A DNA stretch of 64,000 bases. It comes from Mucilaginibacter sp. OK268 (GTDB lineage: Bacteria; Bacteroidota; Bacteroidia; Sphingobacteriales; Sphingobacteriaceae). This document shows positions 27,391 to 35,848 of the stretch, in pieces; the stretch's first letter is position 1, and the number at the start of each line of letters is the position of its first letter. A program made the translations under genes and the position numbers. Under the pieces are notes generated by a model, which had not been told where the DNA came from, did not search any database, and saw only the letters and a list, made by a program, of their open reading frames with translations. The stretch lies in NCBI RefSeq assembly GCF_900103125.1, contig NZ_FNJV01000002.1, positions 372,001 through 436,000 of the forward strand, read 5' to 3'.

Positions 27391-28011
27391 TTATAATAAA
27401 ATACTGTTAGCTAAAGCCAGCTCTTCGGCTGTTACCGTATGCTGGCGCCCCTTATATATTTTCAGGGTAACGTTGGCGTTGAGCTTTTTGAGCAGGCTCA
27501 CGGTTTCGTTCACCCTGCTTACGGGCACATGCGGATCAGGATCACCGGTGGTAACGAGTATGGGTGTTTGACCAAAATCGCCCTGATAGTTTTCGCTGAT
27601 CAGTTTTTCACCTATCAATCCACCTGTAAAAGCTATCACACCTCCATATTTACCGGCATTGCGGGTTACATACTCCAGCGTTAAACATGCCCCCTGCGAA
27701 AAACCAAGGAAATAAATATTCTCTTGTGCTATGCCTTGTTCTTTAATATCCTCCACCAAACTGCCAATCACCTCCAGTGCCGAATCGAGGGCAGGTTGGT
27801 TATTACTAACCGGAGCCATAAAGCTATATGGGTACCAGCTATGTTCGGTAGCCTGTGGTGCAACAATAGCATAACCATCCAGTTGCAGGTGATCTTTCAA
27901 TGTAAGGATACTTACTGCCGATGCCCCGCGCCCATGCAGCATGATCATGGCTTTTTTGGCCTGATCGGCGGGTATCCCCGCTGTTACTATCTGTTTACGA
28001 TGCGTGTACAT
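27391..28011 (-). CDS. MhqD-like alpha/beta hydrolase (phospholipase/carboxylesterase family)
   Basis: 206 residues, cytoplasmic. Visible are KKAMIMLHGRGAS (oxyanion region, about 20-32), the nucleophile elbow LGFSQGACLTLEY (Ser near 106), the acidic residue in TTGDPDPHVPVSRV and the histidine in GRQHTVTAEE. The protein matches the compact carboxylesterase family that includes B. subtilis MhqD. It begins four bases after the dioxygenase stop codon, so the two are co-transcribed, as in quinone-resistance gene pairs. The physiological substrate is not determined. Confidence 0.85.
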   Translation of the reverse strand: MYTHRKQIVTAGIPADQAKKAMIMLHGRGASAVSILTLKDHLQLDGYAIVAPQATEHSWYPYSFMAPVSNNQPALDSALEVIGSLVEDIKEQGIAQENIYFLGFSQGACLTLEYVTRNAGKYGGVIAFTGGLIGEKLISENYQGDFGQTPILVTTGDPDPHVPVSRVNETVSLLKKLNANVTLKIYKGRQHTVTAEELALANSILL

Positions 28012-28015
28012 GACT

Positions 28016-28951
28016 TTATATTAATGAAGGTAACGATTTTTCCAGATCCTCGCGTATATTCTCATATTGTGCAGGCAGTTTCAAACCACTACCCAATTGA
28101 TCAACCGGTTCATCAACAGAAAAGCCCGGATTATCGGTAGCCAGTTCAAACAACACACCTCCCGGTTCGCGGAAATACAGCGAGTAAAAATAATTCCTGT
28201 CAATTTTATCCGTAATATGTAAACCCAATGCTGCAATCTTTTCGCGGTATTGCATCAATATCTCCTCGTTTTTAACACGGAATGCCACGTGATGTACCGA
28301 ACCTCCGGCCACATGGCCTGCAACCTCTCCGGCCACTTCAACCAGGTCCACTATGGCCGCGTTATCTACCGCATCGGTCACAAAACGGAAACGGTTTACA
28401 TGCTGCTCTAACAATTTATAACCAAACACATCGGTTAGTATTTTAGCGGTAGCATCCATTTTATTGGTAGTGATGGTGATATTGTGGAAACCACGTGTAG
28501 CATTTTCAGCCTTCACCTCTGCTGTTTCCCAGGGCAGCCTGCTATCGGCTGTTTTAGGTACGATCAGTTCCAGCTTTAAGCCATCCGGATCCAATAAGGT
28601 AAGGTATTGCTCTCCAAATTTTTCGGCTGGTTTGTTATACAGTACATTGTTGGCCTCCAATCTTTTTAACCAGAAATCCAAACTGCCTTCGGGTACGCTG
28701 TAACCAATTTCGGTAGCCTGACGAGCCCCTCTTCTGCCGGCAGTAATACCTTCCCATGGGAAAAAGGTAAGGATAGTACCAGGTGTACCAAATTTATCAC
28801 CATAATAGAGGTGATAAGTTTGCGGATCATCAAAGTTCACTGTTTTTTTAACCAGTCTTAAACCCAAAACACGGGTATAAAAATCATAGTTCTTTTTGGC
28901 GTTACCTGCAATAGCAGTAATGTGGTGGATGCCGTTTATTGTATTTTCCAT
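28016..28951 (-). CDS. Ring-cleaving dioxygenase of the MhqO/glyoxalase fold
   Basis: About 311 residues from the ATG at 28951, which has AAGGAC seven bases upstream; the open frame runs 23 codons further but without an RBS. Two vicinal-oxygen-chelate domains are visible: GIHHITAIAGNAKKNYDFYT (first) and RGFHNITITTNKMDATA (second), with metal-type ligands in the family positions (GGSVHHVAFRV; EPGGVLFELATD). Members open hydroquinone or chlorinated aromatic rings with oxygen and iron, or protect against quinones. Together with the MhqD-like gene it suggests quinone or electrophile detoxification. An inverted repeat at 29009-29023 may be its operator. Confidence 0.88.
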   Translation of the reverse strand: MENTINGIHHITAIAGNAKKNYDFYTRVLGLRLVKKTVNFDDPQTYHLYYGDKFGTPGTILTFFPWEGITAGRRGARQATEIGYSVPEGSLDFWLKRLEANNVLYNKPAEKFGEQYLTLLDPDGLKLELIVPKTADSRLPWETAEVKAENATRGFHNITITTNKMDATAKILTDVFGYKLLEQHVNRFRFVTDAVDNAAIVDLVEVAGEVAGHVAGGSVHHVAFRVKNEEILMQYREKIAALGLHITDKIDRNYFYSLYFREPGGVLFELATDNPGFSVDEPVDQLGSGLKLPAQYENIREDLEKSLPSLI

Positions 28952-29008
28952 TGTTGTCCTTTCGTGATCAAAAATTAATAATTGTTTTAATTGATGATTC
29001 AAAGTTAC

Positions 29009-29023
29009 CGTGTAAAACACGGT
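29009..29023. promoter_or_regulatory. Candidate operator (CCGTGT-AAA-ACACGG)
   Basis: A perfect 6-base inverted repeat with a three-base spacer, centred about 65 bases upstream of the ring-cleaving dioxygenase start. Quinone-responsive operons of this kind are often controlled by MarR-type repressors, but no such gene is in the window. Confidence 0.35.
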
Positions 29024-29055
29024 TTACACTTGATGTAGGATAAGAAATAAAGGGG

Positions 29056-29136
29056 GATTTTTGGAGCAAGGATTTTTGGAACAAGGAATAAGGACTACAC
29101 CACACCTCATTGCGAGCGCAGCGTGGCAATGACGCG
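29056..29136. repeat. Intergenic repeats: GGAGCAAGGATTTTTGGAAC unit and short family 1 remnant
   Basis: The first part (29060-29090) is the AAGGATTTTTGGA-type repeat that recurs at 21739-21765, 29955-30091 and 50347-50365. The second part (29106-29136) is a short form of the family 1 palindrome, CATTGCGAGCGCAGCGTGGC followed by AATGACG. Confidence 0.65.
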
Positions 29137-29154
29137 TGAAGAGTAAACTTATAA

Positions 29155-29949
29155 TTACCCCTCCGCCTTAGTACTAAACAAAAATACCGCCGATTCACCC
29201 AGGATCACCTGGTCTCCTTCGCTCATAGGGTGACCGATCTGCGTGGAGTTCAGCTTGATCATTTTGCCATCGGCAGCAATATGGATCTTGGTTTTGTTGC
29301 CCGGAGGCACACCGCCTTCATCGGCAAATATCATAAAACACTCCGAGTCCTTATTCCATTCAATATGGGCGTGCTGGCGACTGATGAATTTATTACTATC
29401 ATCCTTACTATCGGCCGGGAACACCAATTTATTTAAGCGGTATGATCCGTTATCGGTAACCGCTTTTTTATCGCGACCGATGTTTATTTTATCGTCGGTA
29501 GCCTTGATCACGTACTCCTCCTGCTCCGCTTCTCCGTTCAAGATCCGGATATAGGCCACGGCCGATGAAGCGTTATGCATTACCTGCCGACGGGTGTGCA
29601 TCAGGAATGCGGCATCCAGATCCGGGACCGGGCTTGCTTCCAACGGAAGCTCATCAACAAATTCCACCTCTATTGTCCAGTCGGATGGCAGATCAAGCGC
29701 ATAATCGTCGGCTATTTTTTGTACCTCATTCCTGAATTTTTCTTTGTCGTGCACATAAACCGCTCCCTCATACAGATGTTTATCCTCGGGATTGGCAGCT
29801 ATATAAAGCAGCAATTCTTTGATATGACCACCTTCACCGCCTTCTATTTTTTGTAATGCTTCTTTGATAAAACGCAAAAGGGCATCGCGCAGACTTTTTA
29901 CATCCCATTCGCGTTTCTCGCCCTTATTTCCAAATAATTTGAATGCCAT
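29155..29949 (-). CDS. FHA-domain protein (FhaA-like layout)
   Basis: About 264 residues from the ATG at 29949 (MAFKLFGNKGEKREW); the open frame extends 14 codons upstream into repeat DNA. The N-terminal part (about 1-105) is an alpha/beta domain of unknown family. The C-terminal FHA domain (about 145-260) shows the phosphothreonine-pocket features INIGRDK, ISRQHAHIEW (SxxH) and a late MSEGDQVILGES strand. FHA domains read phosphothreonine made by Ser/Thr kinases; the kinase at 36925 is the obvious partner. Layout and position beside a RodA-PBP gene parallel mycobacterial FhaA/FhaB. It is the last gene of the cluster. Confidence 0.85.
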   Translation of the reverse strand: MAFKLFGNKGEKREWDVKSLRDALLRFIKEALQKIEGGEGGHIKELLLYIAANPEDKHLYEGAVYVHDKEKFRNEVQKIADDYALDLPSDWTIEVEFVDELPLEASPVPDLDAAFLMHTRRQVMHNASSAVAYIRILNGEAEQEEYVIKATDDKINIGRDKKAVTDNGSYRLNKLVFPADSKDDSNKFISRQHAHIEWNKDSECFMIFADEGGVPPGNKTKIHIAADGKMIKLNSTQIGHPMSEGDQVILGESAVFLFSTKAEG

Positions 29950-29954
29950 ATTTC

Positions 29955-30091
29955 TGTTTTTTTGAGCAAGGATTGGGAGATCAAGAAACAAAGATTTTTG
30001 AACGATACAAAATACTTTTATACTTTTAAAGTTCTGTCCTTACTCCTTTATCTAAAAATCCTTGCTCTATAAATCCTTGTTCCAAAAATCC
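29955..30091. repeat. AAGGATTTTT-type repeats in inverted orientation
   Basis: GAGCAAGGATTGGGAGATCA (29963-29982) faces three units of the AAATCCTTG(C/T)TC type at 30055-30088. The gap otherwise holds only AT-rich sequence. It separates the FHA gene from the RodA-PBP gene. Confidence 0.65.
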
Positions 30092-33000
30092 CTATTGCGT
30101 GGTATCCGTAGGAAAATTTATTTCCTCAGGTGCTTCCGCTTTTTCATGAACTACCACTTTTTCGGGATCGAAGCTTTTCATATAACCCTTTTTCAATAAA
30201 AGTGGGATTATATGATTCCCGGCCAGATGTACCGCATCCGACGAGCCCCGTGTTGATTCGATACGGATACACACCACCATATTGCCGGTGCCTTTAGCCT
30301 CGGGTGCAAAAAACACATACCAGCCATCATTTACGCTTTTATTTTTCACAATACGCTCGGGCGTACCGCTTTTACCGGCTACAGCTATATGCAATATAGG
30401 CACTTTCGGTGCACTTTGCGCTATCATGTATTGCTTCAGTAAGGCAGCGTACTCCGGTTTTTCGGCCAGTTTAAAGGCCGGTTTTACCGCTATTGCCGTA
30501 TCGTTGGTCTTGAGTACAAAGCGATTAGGGTGCAACATCCCCTCATTAGCCACACCCGATATAAGCCTGGCTACAGCCGCAGGGGTCGCGATCAGCTCAC
30601 CTTGTCCCCAGGCCATGCCCGATATACCTTTGGCCCTTGTTTTATGGATATTGTTAGGGTCATAGCGCGGCTTGGTATTAAATTCGGTTTTACGCCACAG
30701 GGTACGCCATTTCTCTTCCTGCGCATCATTTTCTGGTGGTTTGTTATAATAGTAGCCGCCTACACCATGCAAAAACATCCCAGTTTTCAGGTACAGGTTA
30801 CCCATGTACTCTTCCAGGTGCTGCTGATTAGCCAGTTTGATAAAATATACGTTGTTTGATTTGGCAATGGCCCTTTCCATGGTGATCATCCCGGTTTCAT
30901 CGGGCTCGATACCTTTTGTCCGGATGCGTTCTTCGGTACTTACATGATACACCACATCGGCAGCGCCCATGCCCAACTTATTAAATGCCGACATGGCTGT
31001 GAGCACCTTGGCCGTTGATCCCGGTTGCGAAGCATAGGTAAAACCCAGATCGGTAGTGGTCATCCAGGTGGCCAGTTTATTCTGATCAGCCTGCGCCATG
31101 GTCAACTGATCCCAGTTATGTACAGGCGGCAGCGGATACACCGCAGAAGTCAGTACATCACCGGTATTGGCTTCCATAATTACCACCGACACCCGGTTAT
31201 CCTGTAAGGATGTATCGGCAGCGATGGCTTGTTGTATACTGGTTTGCAGTTCGGCGTCCACAGTAAGCTGCACATCACGGTTCTTGTTTTTAAAAGCAGC
31301 TATTTCGGGGCCGTTAATATCAGCAAGTAACAGCGGGGCCAATGCACTGTAATCGCGCTTGCTTACTGTCATCTCTTTCATGCCACGGGGTAAAAAGCGG
31401 TCTTCCTGGTAGCGGGAAGCTTTCACATTGTAGCTGGTAATAGGCATTTTAAATCCACGCAGCTCGGCGGCATGTTCGTACTCGGCGAAGTAACCATTGG
31501 TGCTGCCATTAAATACGCCGGTATTTTCGTCGCCCGTCCAAAAGAACATATTTTCTTCAAAAGGATAATATCTTTCAAGCCGTTTGTGCATAGCCGAATC
31601 CAGATCATAGTGCATGATACCGGTAGCGGCTAGTTTTTCTTTTTGTTTTTCTATCAGTTCTGGCTTGCTCGTAGCCAGGATCAATCCGTTACGATCCAAC
31701 AATGAGCCCGCCTGCAATTTATTCATCAATATGGCGATACGTGGATTATAGCTAAACATGCGCAGACCGCTTTTATCAGCCACCAAAGCCGGTTTTACCA
31801 CCCAATGCTTATTGTCGGCGCTATAACGCGAAACATTTACTGTAAGCAAAACTACTGCCGCCAAAGCAGCAGCGAGGGCCGGTACCAGGTTTTTATCCTG
31901 CTGCTTGGTGATAAAACTCATTTGTATCTGCGTCCCTTTTACAGAAGACACAGATAGCAGAAAACCTGCCGCCACCATATTGATCACCAATGACGAACCG
32001 CCATAGCTTTCAAATGGCAGGGACACACCGGATAAAGGCAAAGCTCCTATCGACCCACCAGCTATCAGGATGAACTGCACAAAACTACAAACACCAATAC
32101 CTGCGCTGAGATAAAACAACAGCGGCGTACCGGTTTGCCGACCTATGATGATGGAGCGATGTAAATAAAGTAAGAACAGTATAAATATAGCCGCCATACC
32201 CGCCCAACCAAATTCCTCGCCGATGGATGGCAGGATCATATCGGTATGTGCTTCGGGAATGGTTTTGGCAAAACCCTGTCCTACGCCTGTACCGCTTAAG
32301 CCACCACTGGCCATGGCCCAAAGTCCGTTAGCTACCTGGTCGCCTCCATACACTTCATTGTTCCAGGGGTCCTGCCAGATGGCTTTACGTTCTGTTAATC
32401 GTTCAACAGGGCCGGGAATGATCTTGTCCAGACCGGGAATCTTATCGATGGTTAAAAAGGCAGTGATCACGATTAAAGCCATAAACGACGATTCGCTCAG
32501 CAAGCGGGGTTTTAAGAACCCTACAATGCCCCATACGCCAAAGGTGATGGCCGCGCTGATCCAGACATTTTCAAAAACCCAGGTGGCCAGTACAAACAGT
32601 ATCACATAAGCGGCCATATGCATAAAATCGCCGCGCGAAAAGGAGAACAGGATAATAAACGTAAAACAGATCACCATTGCCGGGCCCAGATCACCCAGCA
32701 CTAAAAACAGCAACAAGGTGATAACCGTGGCGATGAGCGCGAAGGAAAAGAACGACCAACGTTTACCCCAACTGGCATACTGACTAATGAATTTTTCATT
32801 AGCAGCAAAAAAGCCAGCTAAAAATATCATGATCAAATATTTCACGATCTCGCTGGGCTGCACACCCAACAGGTTCACTTTTACCCCGCTGCCTTCGGGC
32901 CCGGTACCAAATAAAATGGTACCAAATAATAAGGCCATAGCCACCAAGGCCCAGGGCCAGCCGTTGGCCGCGCTACGGGCGCCTTTAAAAAACAATAACC

Positions 33001-34219
33001 GGTACAAGGTAGAATCGGCATTAAAACGGCGCAGGTTGAAGAACTGCATAATGCAGATACCGCCTACACCAATGCCTAAATACATTAACGTATCCTTAGC
33101 TAAAAAACGGTCGCGCAAAGGATCTTGTAAACTCAATAGCGTCAATATGGAAATACCCGTGAGTAGCATGATCAAGGGTAATATCAACTGATCGGCTTGC
33201 TGGTAACGGCTGCTAAGCAGCAGGTGTATGATCACAAACCCGGCAAAAAAGCTTCCTACAATGATCCAATACCAATCATTAAACTCCTCGTGTGTACGTA
33301 CAATGAAAGCTCCCTCCTTTTTCAGGATATTAAAATCGCGGGTGGATAATAGCTTTATAGTATGCGGTGCCTGGACAAAATTGAGTGTTTTATCTTTATC
33401 CAGTTCTACTACACCCTGCGAGCGGCCAAATTCAAAACCCGGTTGCAATGGCAATACTTCAAAAGCTTTGCCCGTAGGCAGGTTTTTAAATGCATAATGC
33501 CCCTCCGCATCTGTACGGGTAAAGGCGGTTAATGATTGCAGCTGACGTTTTTTATCAGCATTAACCACATAAACCTTTTTGTATCCGGCTGAGGCTTGCG
33601 TGGTAGCTCCTCTTGATGTGGTTTCTTCATCACTATAGATACTATCCTGCGGCAGTATCATGTTCAGTCGTACTAATACACCGCCAATAGCTTGCTCTTT
33701 ATGATGAATGGTTCCCGATATGCTATATTCGCCCAAGCCCAGATCAGTTTGCACCGGTAATTGCGGGGGATGAACACGTTCTTGCGTAAACCGGATGGAA
33801 TCATCACCCGTATAACCTAATAAAGAGCGTGAAACCAGCACTCTTTTTTTGAACGACTCGCCGCCATTGGCAAAAGCATCGTCGGCATTGACATAATAAC
33901 GGCGTTTGTTCAACTCGCCTGCGTTATCAATCTCTTCACCAATATTTACTTTTGAAGCTATAGTAGACTTGATATAGTCAACATCCTTAGGGTCATCAAA
34001 ATAATAACCTTTTTGCAACAGGGAGGCCACATTACGGGCGGTGTTGGGCGTGTTGAGATTAACGATGGTACCGTCCTGTAGCCGCTTATCTACATCAACA
34101 AACTTCTGTTGCAGCACAAAATAAAGCTTGCCAAAAAGTGCGACCAGTATAATACCAGTCAGCAATAAAAATAGCCGCTCCATTCCCCTGCCCGGTGACT
34201 TCGGTGTACCCTTATCCAT
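30092..34219 (-). CDS. RodA/FtsW (SEDS) - penicillin-binding protein fusion
   Basis: About 1375 residues from the ATG at 34219. Order: one membrane anchor (about 15-37); an extracytoplasmic region containing a carboxypeptidase-regulatory-like beta domain (about 163-262, GEYSISGTIHHKEQAIGGVL, DAEGHYAFKNLP); a SEDS polytopic domain (about 315-765) with QPSE, GLSGTGVGQG, PEAHTDMILPSIGEEFGW and LPFESYGGSS; then another membrane segment (about 780-795) and a class B PBP transpeptidase. The transpeptidase has all three motifs: SxxK (Ser1068 in PGSTAK), SNN (1121-1123) and KSG (1283-1285). SEDS proteins polymerise lipid II and class B PBPs cross-link it, so one polypeptide would carry both activities. 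In most bacteria these are two proteins. The cluster context suggests phosphorylation control. Confidence 0.93.
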   Translation of the reverse strand: MDKGTPKSPGRGMERLFLLLTGIILVALFGKLYFVLQQKFVDVDKRLQDGTIVNLNTPNTARNVASLLQKGYYFDDPKDVDYIKSTIASKVNIGEEIDNAGELNKRRYYVNADDAFANGGESFKKRVLVSRSLLGYTGDDSIRFTQERVHPPQLPVQTDLGLGEYSISGTIHHKEQAIGGVLVRLNMILPQDSIYSDEETTSRGATTQASAGYKKVYVVNADKKRQLQSLTAFTRTDAEGHYAFKNLPTGKAFEVLPLQPGFEFGRSQGVVELDKDKTLNFVQAPHTIKLLSTRDFNILKKEGAFIVRTHEEFNDWYWIIVGSFFAGFVIIHLLLSSRYQQADQLILPLIMLLTGISILTLLSLQDPLRDRFLAKDTLMYLGIGVGGICIMQFFNLRRFNADSTLYRLLFFKGARSAANGWPWALVAMALLFGTILFGTGPEGSGVKVNLLGVQPSEIVKYLIMIFLAGFFAANEKFISQYASWGKRWSFFSFALIATVITLLLFLVLGDLGPAMVICFTFIILFSFSRGDFMHMAAYVILFVLATWVFENVWISAAITFGVWGIVGFLKPRLLSESSFMALIVITAFLTIDKIPGLDKIIPGPVERLTERKAIWQDPWNNEVYGGDQVANGLWAMASGGLSGTGVGQGFAKTIPEAHTDMILPSIGEEFGWAGMAAIFILFLLYLHRSIIIGRQTGTPLLFYLSAGIGVCSFVQFILIAGGSIGALPLSGVSLPFESYGGSSLVINMVAAGFLLSVSSVKGTQIQMSFITKQQDKNLVPALAAALAAVVLLTVNVSRYSADNKHWVVKPALVADKSGLRMFSYNPRIAILMNKLQAGSLLDRNGLILATSKPELIEKQKEKLAATGIMHYDLDSAMHKRLERYYPFEENMFFWTGDENTGVFNGSTNGYFAEYEHAAELRGFKMPITSYNVKASRYQEDRFLPRGMKEMTVSKRDYSALAPLLLADINGPEIAAFKNKNRDVQLTVDAELQTSIQQAIAADTSLQDNRVSVVIMEANTGDVLTSAVYPLPPVHNWDQLTMAQADQNKLATWMTTTDLGFTYASQPGSTAKVLTAMSAFNKLGMGAADVVYHVSTEERIRTKGIEPDETGMITMERAIAKSNNVYFIKLANQQHLEEYMGNLYLKTGMFLHGVGGYYYNKPPENDAQEEKWRTLWRKTEFNTKPRYDPNNIHKTRAKGISGMAWGQGELIATPAAVARLISGVANEGMLHPNRFVLKTNDTAIAVKPAFKLAEKPEYAALLKQYMIAQSAPKVPILHIAVAGKSGTPERIVKNKSVNDGWYVFFAPEAKGTGNMVVCIRIESTRGSSDAVHLAGNHIIPLLLKKGYMKSFDPEKVVVHEKAEAPEEINFPTDTTQ

Positions 34220-34229
34220 TTTGAGAATT

Positions 34230-34335
34230 AAAGAGAGAATCAAAAGTCAAGAACCAAGAGTCAAGAGCTAATATTTTGGAATTAGGGAAATATCTCATCA
34301 CATCATTATTTTTTCTTGATTCCTGATTCTTGCAT
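34230..34335. repeat. Period-7 repeat between the RodA-PBP and PP2C genes
   Basis: Heptamers GAGAATC/AAAAGTC/AAGAACC/AAGAGTC/AAGAGCT (34232-34269) face TTCTTGATTCCTGATTCTTG (34313-34332). The right arm overlaps the 3' end of the phosphatase gene and supplies its last codons. Confidence 0.8.
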
Positions 34336-35757
34336 CTTAGCTCCTGGTAAGGTATCAATTTTGAAGATGCCGCCAAATAACCTGCCCGACACTTGTTTGT
34401 TAGCCGGAAAACTATACGATGTTTGCACCGGCACCAGGCAATCATTAAATACCACATGCTTTAATACCAGGGCATCATTATGCGTAGTAATAGCTACTTT
34501 AAAACCTTCAAAAGCTACGCTGTCCAGCACGATGAATTTGCAGGTAGCCGCTAATGTAAGTGCAGGTCCGTGGTATAATGAGTCGCGCTTAAACAGGATG
34601 TTTCCTTTTGCTTTAATATACAGGCTGTCACCATCAATATGCAGGCTATCGGTTAAAACAATAGGCTGCGGATAATCAGCAGCAGATAAGATTAGCGTTT
34701 TTCCTTTTAGCTTGTTGATGGTATCCTGCAATTTGGTTTCCTGGGCATTTTTTATTTTCACGGGAGTTACATGCACCTTTACAGGAGTTTGCTTCAACTG
34801 ATAGTTAAGCCAAAACTGCCATAAAAAACCCGCCAATGCCAGGGCCAGCAATATAAACAGCACAATCATACTGCCTCTTGTACTCTTTTGCCTTACCGGT
34901 ATAGTTTCGGGGCCATCTGGTAATTTGGGTTGCGCCAGCGGATCAACGATCTCGTCCGTAACTTTGGCTGCTGGTGCTGCCGGACGGGTAGCGCTATGCT
35001 GCCGAGGGGCTTTATCATTGTGAACCAACACCACCGTTACATTATCTTTTCCACCTTTGCTATTGGCCGCGTCTATTAATTTTTTGCCTTTTTCTTCTAT
35101 AGGATTATTATCGGTCAGTATACCGGTAATGAGGTTTTTGTCGACCAGGTCGGTCAAACCATCGCTGCAAACCAGCAGGGTATCGCCGGGAAGAAATGGA
35201 GAATGACCAGTCTCTACAAAATCCGGATCTTTGGATATTCCGGGGTTAAAACCAAGTGCCTTATTGATCTCGTTGCGTTTAGGATGATCCATGGCTGCCT
35301 CTTCGGTTAACCGTCCAGAATCTTCCAGGAAGCCTACAAAAGAATGATCCTTAGATATCTTGATAAGGGTATAATCGCGCAGTAGATACAAGCGGGTATC
35401 ACCTACGTGTGCATAATAAAACTGATTATTTTGAATGTCGATCACGGCCAGCGTAAGCACACAGGCCATGTTTTCCAGTTGCTTGTCTGTCTTTTTTTTA
35501 TCGTATATTTTTTGGTTGGCTATAATTATACTATTTACCAGCAGCGGCACTACATCACCGGCAATATAAGAGAGCTGCTCAAGGATACAGTCGCGCGCTA
35601 TATCGGCAGCCACTTCACCACCTACATAACCACCTACGCCGTCAATTACACAGGCAATAATAAAATTGCCGTCACCGGATTTTTGGGCAATAAAGGTATC
35701 CTCATTATTATCCCGCTGCCGGCCAATATCTGTTATTCCGAAAAAATTATTTGTCAT
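34306..35757 (-). CDS. Transmembrane PP2C-family Ser/Thr phosphatase
   Basis: 483 residues. The PP2C catalytic domain (about 1-246) has ITDIGRQRDNNEDTF, VIDGVGGYVGGE, LLVCSDGLTDLV and GGKDNVTVVLV, the metal-binding aspartate motifs. A Pro/Ala linker, one membrane segment (about 297-315) and an extracytoplasmic C-terminal region with short repeating beta strands (about 350-465) that looks like a small beta-helix follow. The layout resembles mycobacterial PstP (cytoplasmic PP2C, membrane span, outer part). It would reverse phosphorylation by the kinase at 36925. The last nine residues (MQESGIKKK) are encoded by a heptamer repeat arm, so the repeat has replaced or extended the original C-terminus. 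The gene start overlaps a microprotein gene by 11 bases. Confidence 0.92.
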   Translation of the reverse strand: MTNNFFGITDIGRQRDNNEDTFIAQKSGDGNFIIACVIDGVGGYVGGEVAADIARDCILEQLSYIAGDVVPLLVNSIIIANQKIYDKKKTDKQLENMACVLTLAVIDIQNNQFYYAHVGDTRLYLLRDYTLIKISKDHSFVGFLEDSGRLTEEAAMDHPKRNEINKALGFNPGISKDPDFVETGHSPFLPGDTLLVCSDGLTDLVDKNLITGILTDNNPIEEKGKKLIDAANSKGGKDNVTVVLVHNDKAPRQHSATRPAAPAAKVTDEIVDPLAQPKLPDGPETIPVRQKSTRGSMIVLFILLALALAGFLWQFWLNYQLKQTPVKVHVTPVKIKNAQETKLQDTINKLKGKTLILSAADYPQPIVLTDSLHIDGDSLYIKAKGNILFKRDSLYHGPALTLAATCKFIVLDSVAFEGFKVAITTHNDALVLKHVVFNDCLVPVQTSYSFPANKQVSGRLFGGIFKIDTLPGAKMQESGIKKK

Positions 35758-35848
35758 GGTTTTTACTGGAATTTTTGATGTCGATAAAATGGGCCATTAA
35801 TAATAAAACGCCTATTGCCAACAGCCCGAATGATAATATTTGTGACAT
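35747..35848 (-). CDS. 33-residue single-span membrane microprotein
   Basis: The ATG lies at 35848 and shares one base with the stop codon of the FHA-like gene (TAATG), a translational coupling signal. The stop TAA lies 11 bases inside the PP2C gene. The peptide starts MSQILSFGLLAIGVLLLMAH, a single hydrophobic span of about 17 residues, then a polar basic tail FIDIKNSSKNHDK. Neighbouring genes would otherwise be separated by an unexplained 90-base gap. I recognise no family. It could be an anchor or regulator of the phosphatase or kinase; this is inference from position and coupling only. Confidence 0.65.
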   Translation of the reverse strand: MSQILSFGLLAIGVLLLMAHFIDIKNSSKNHDK

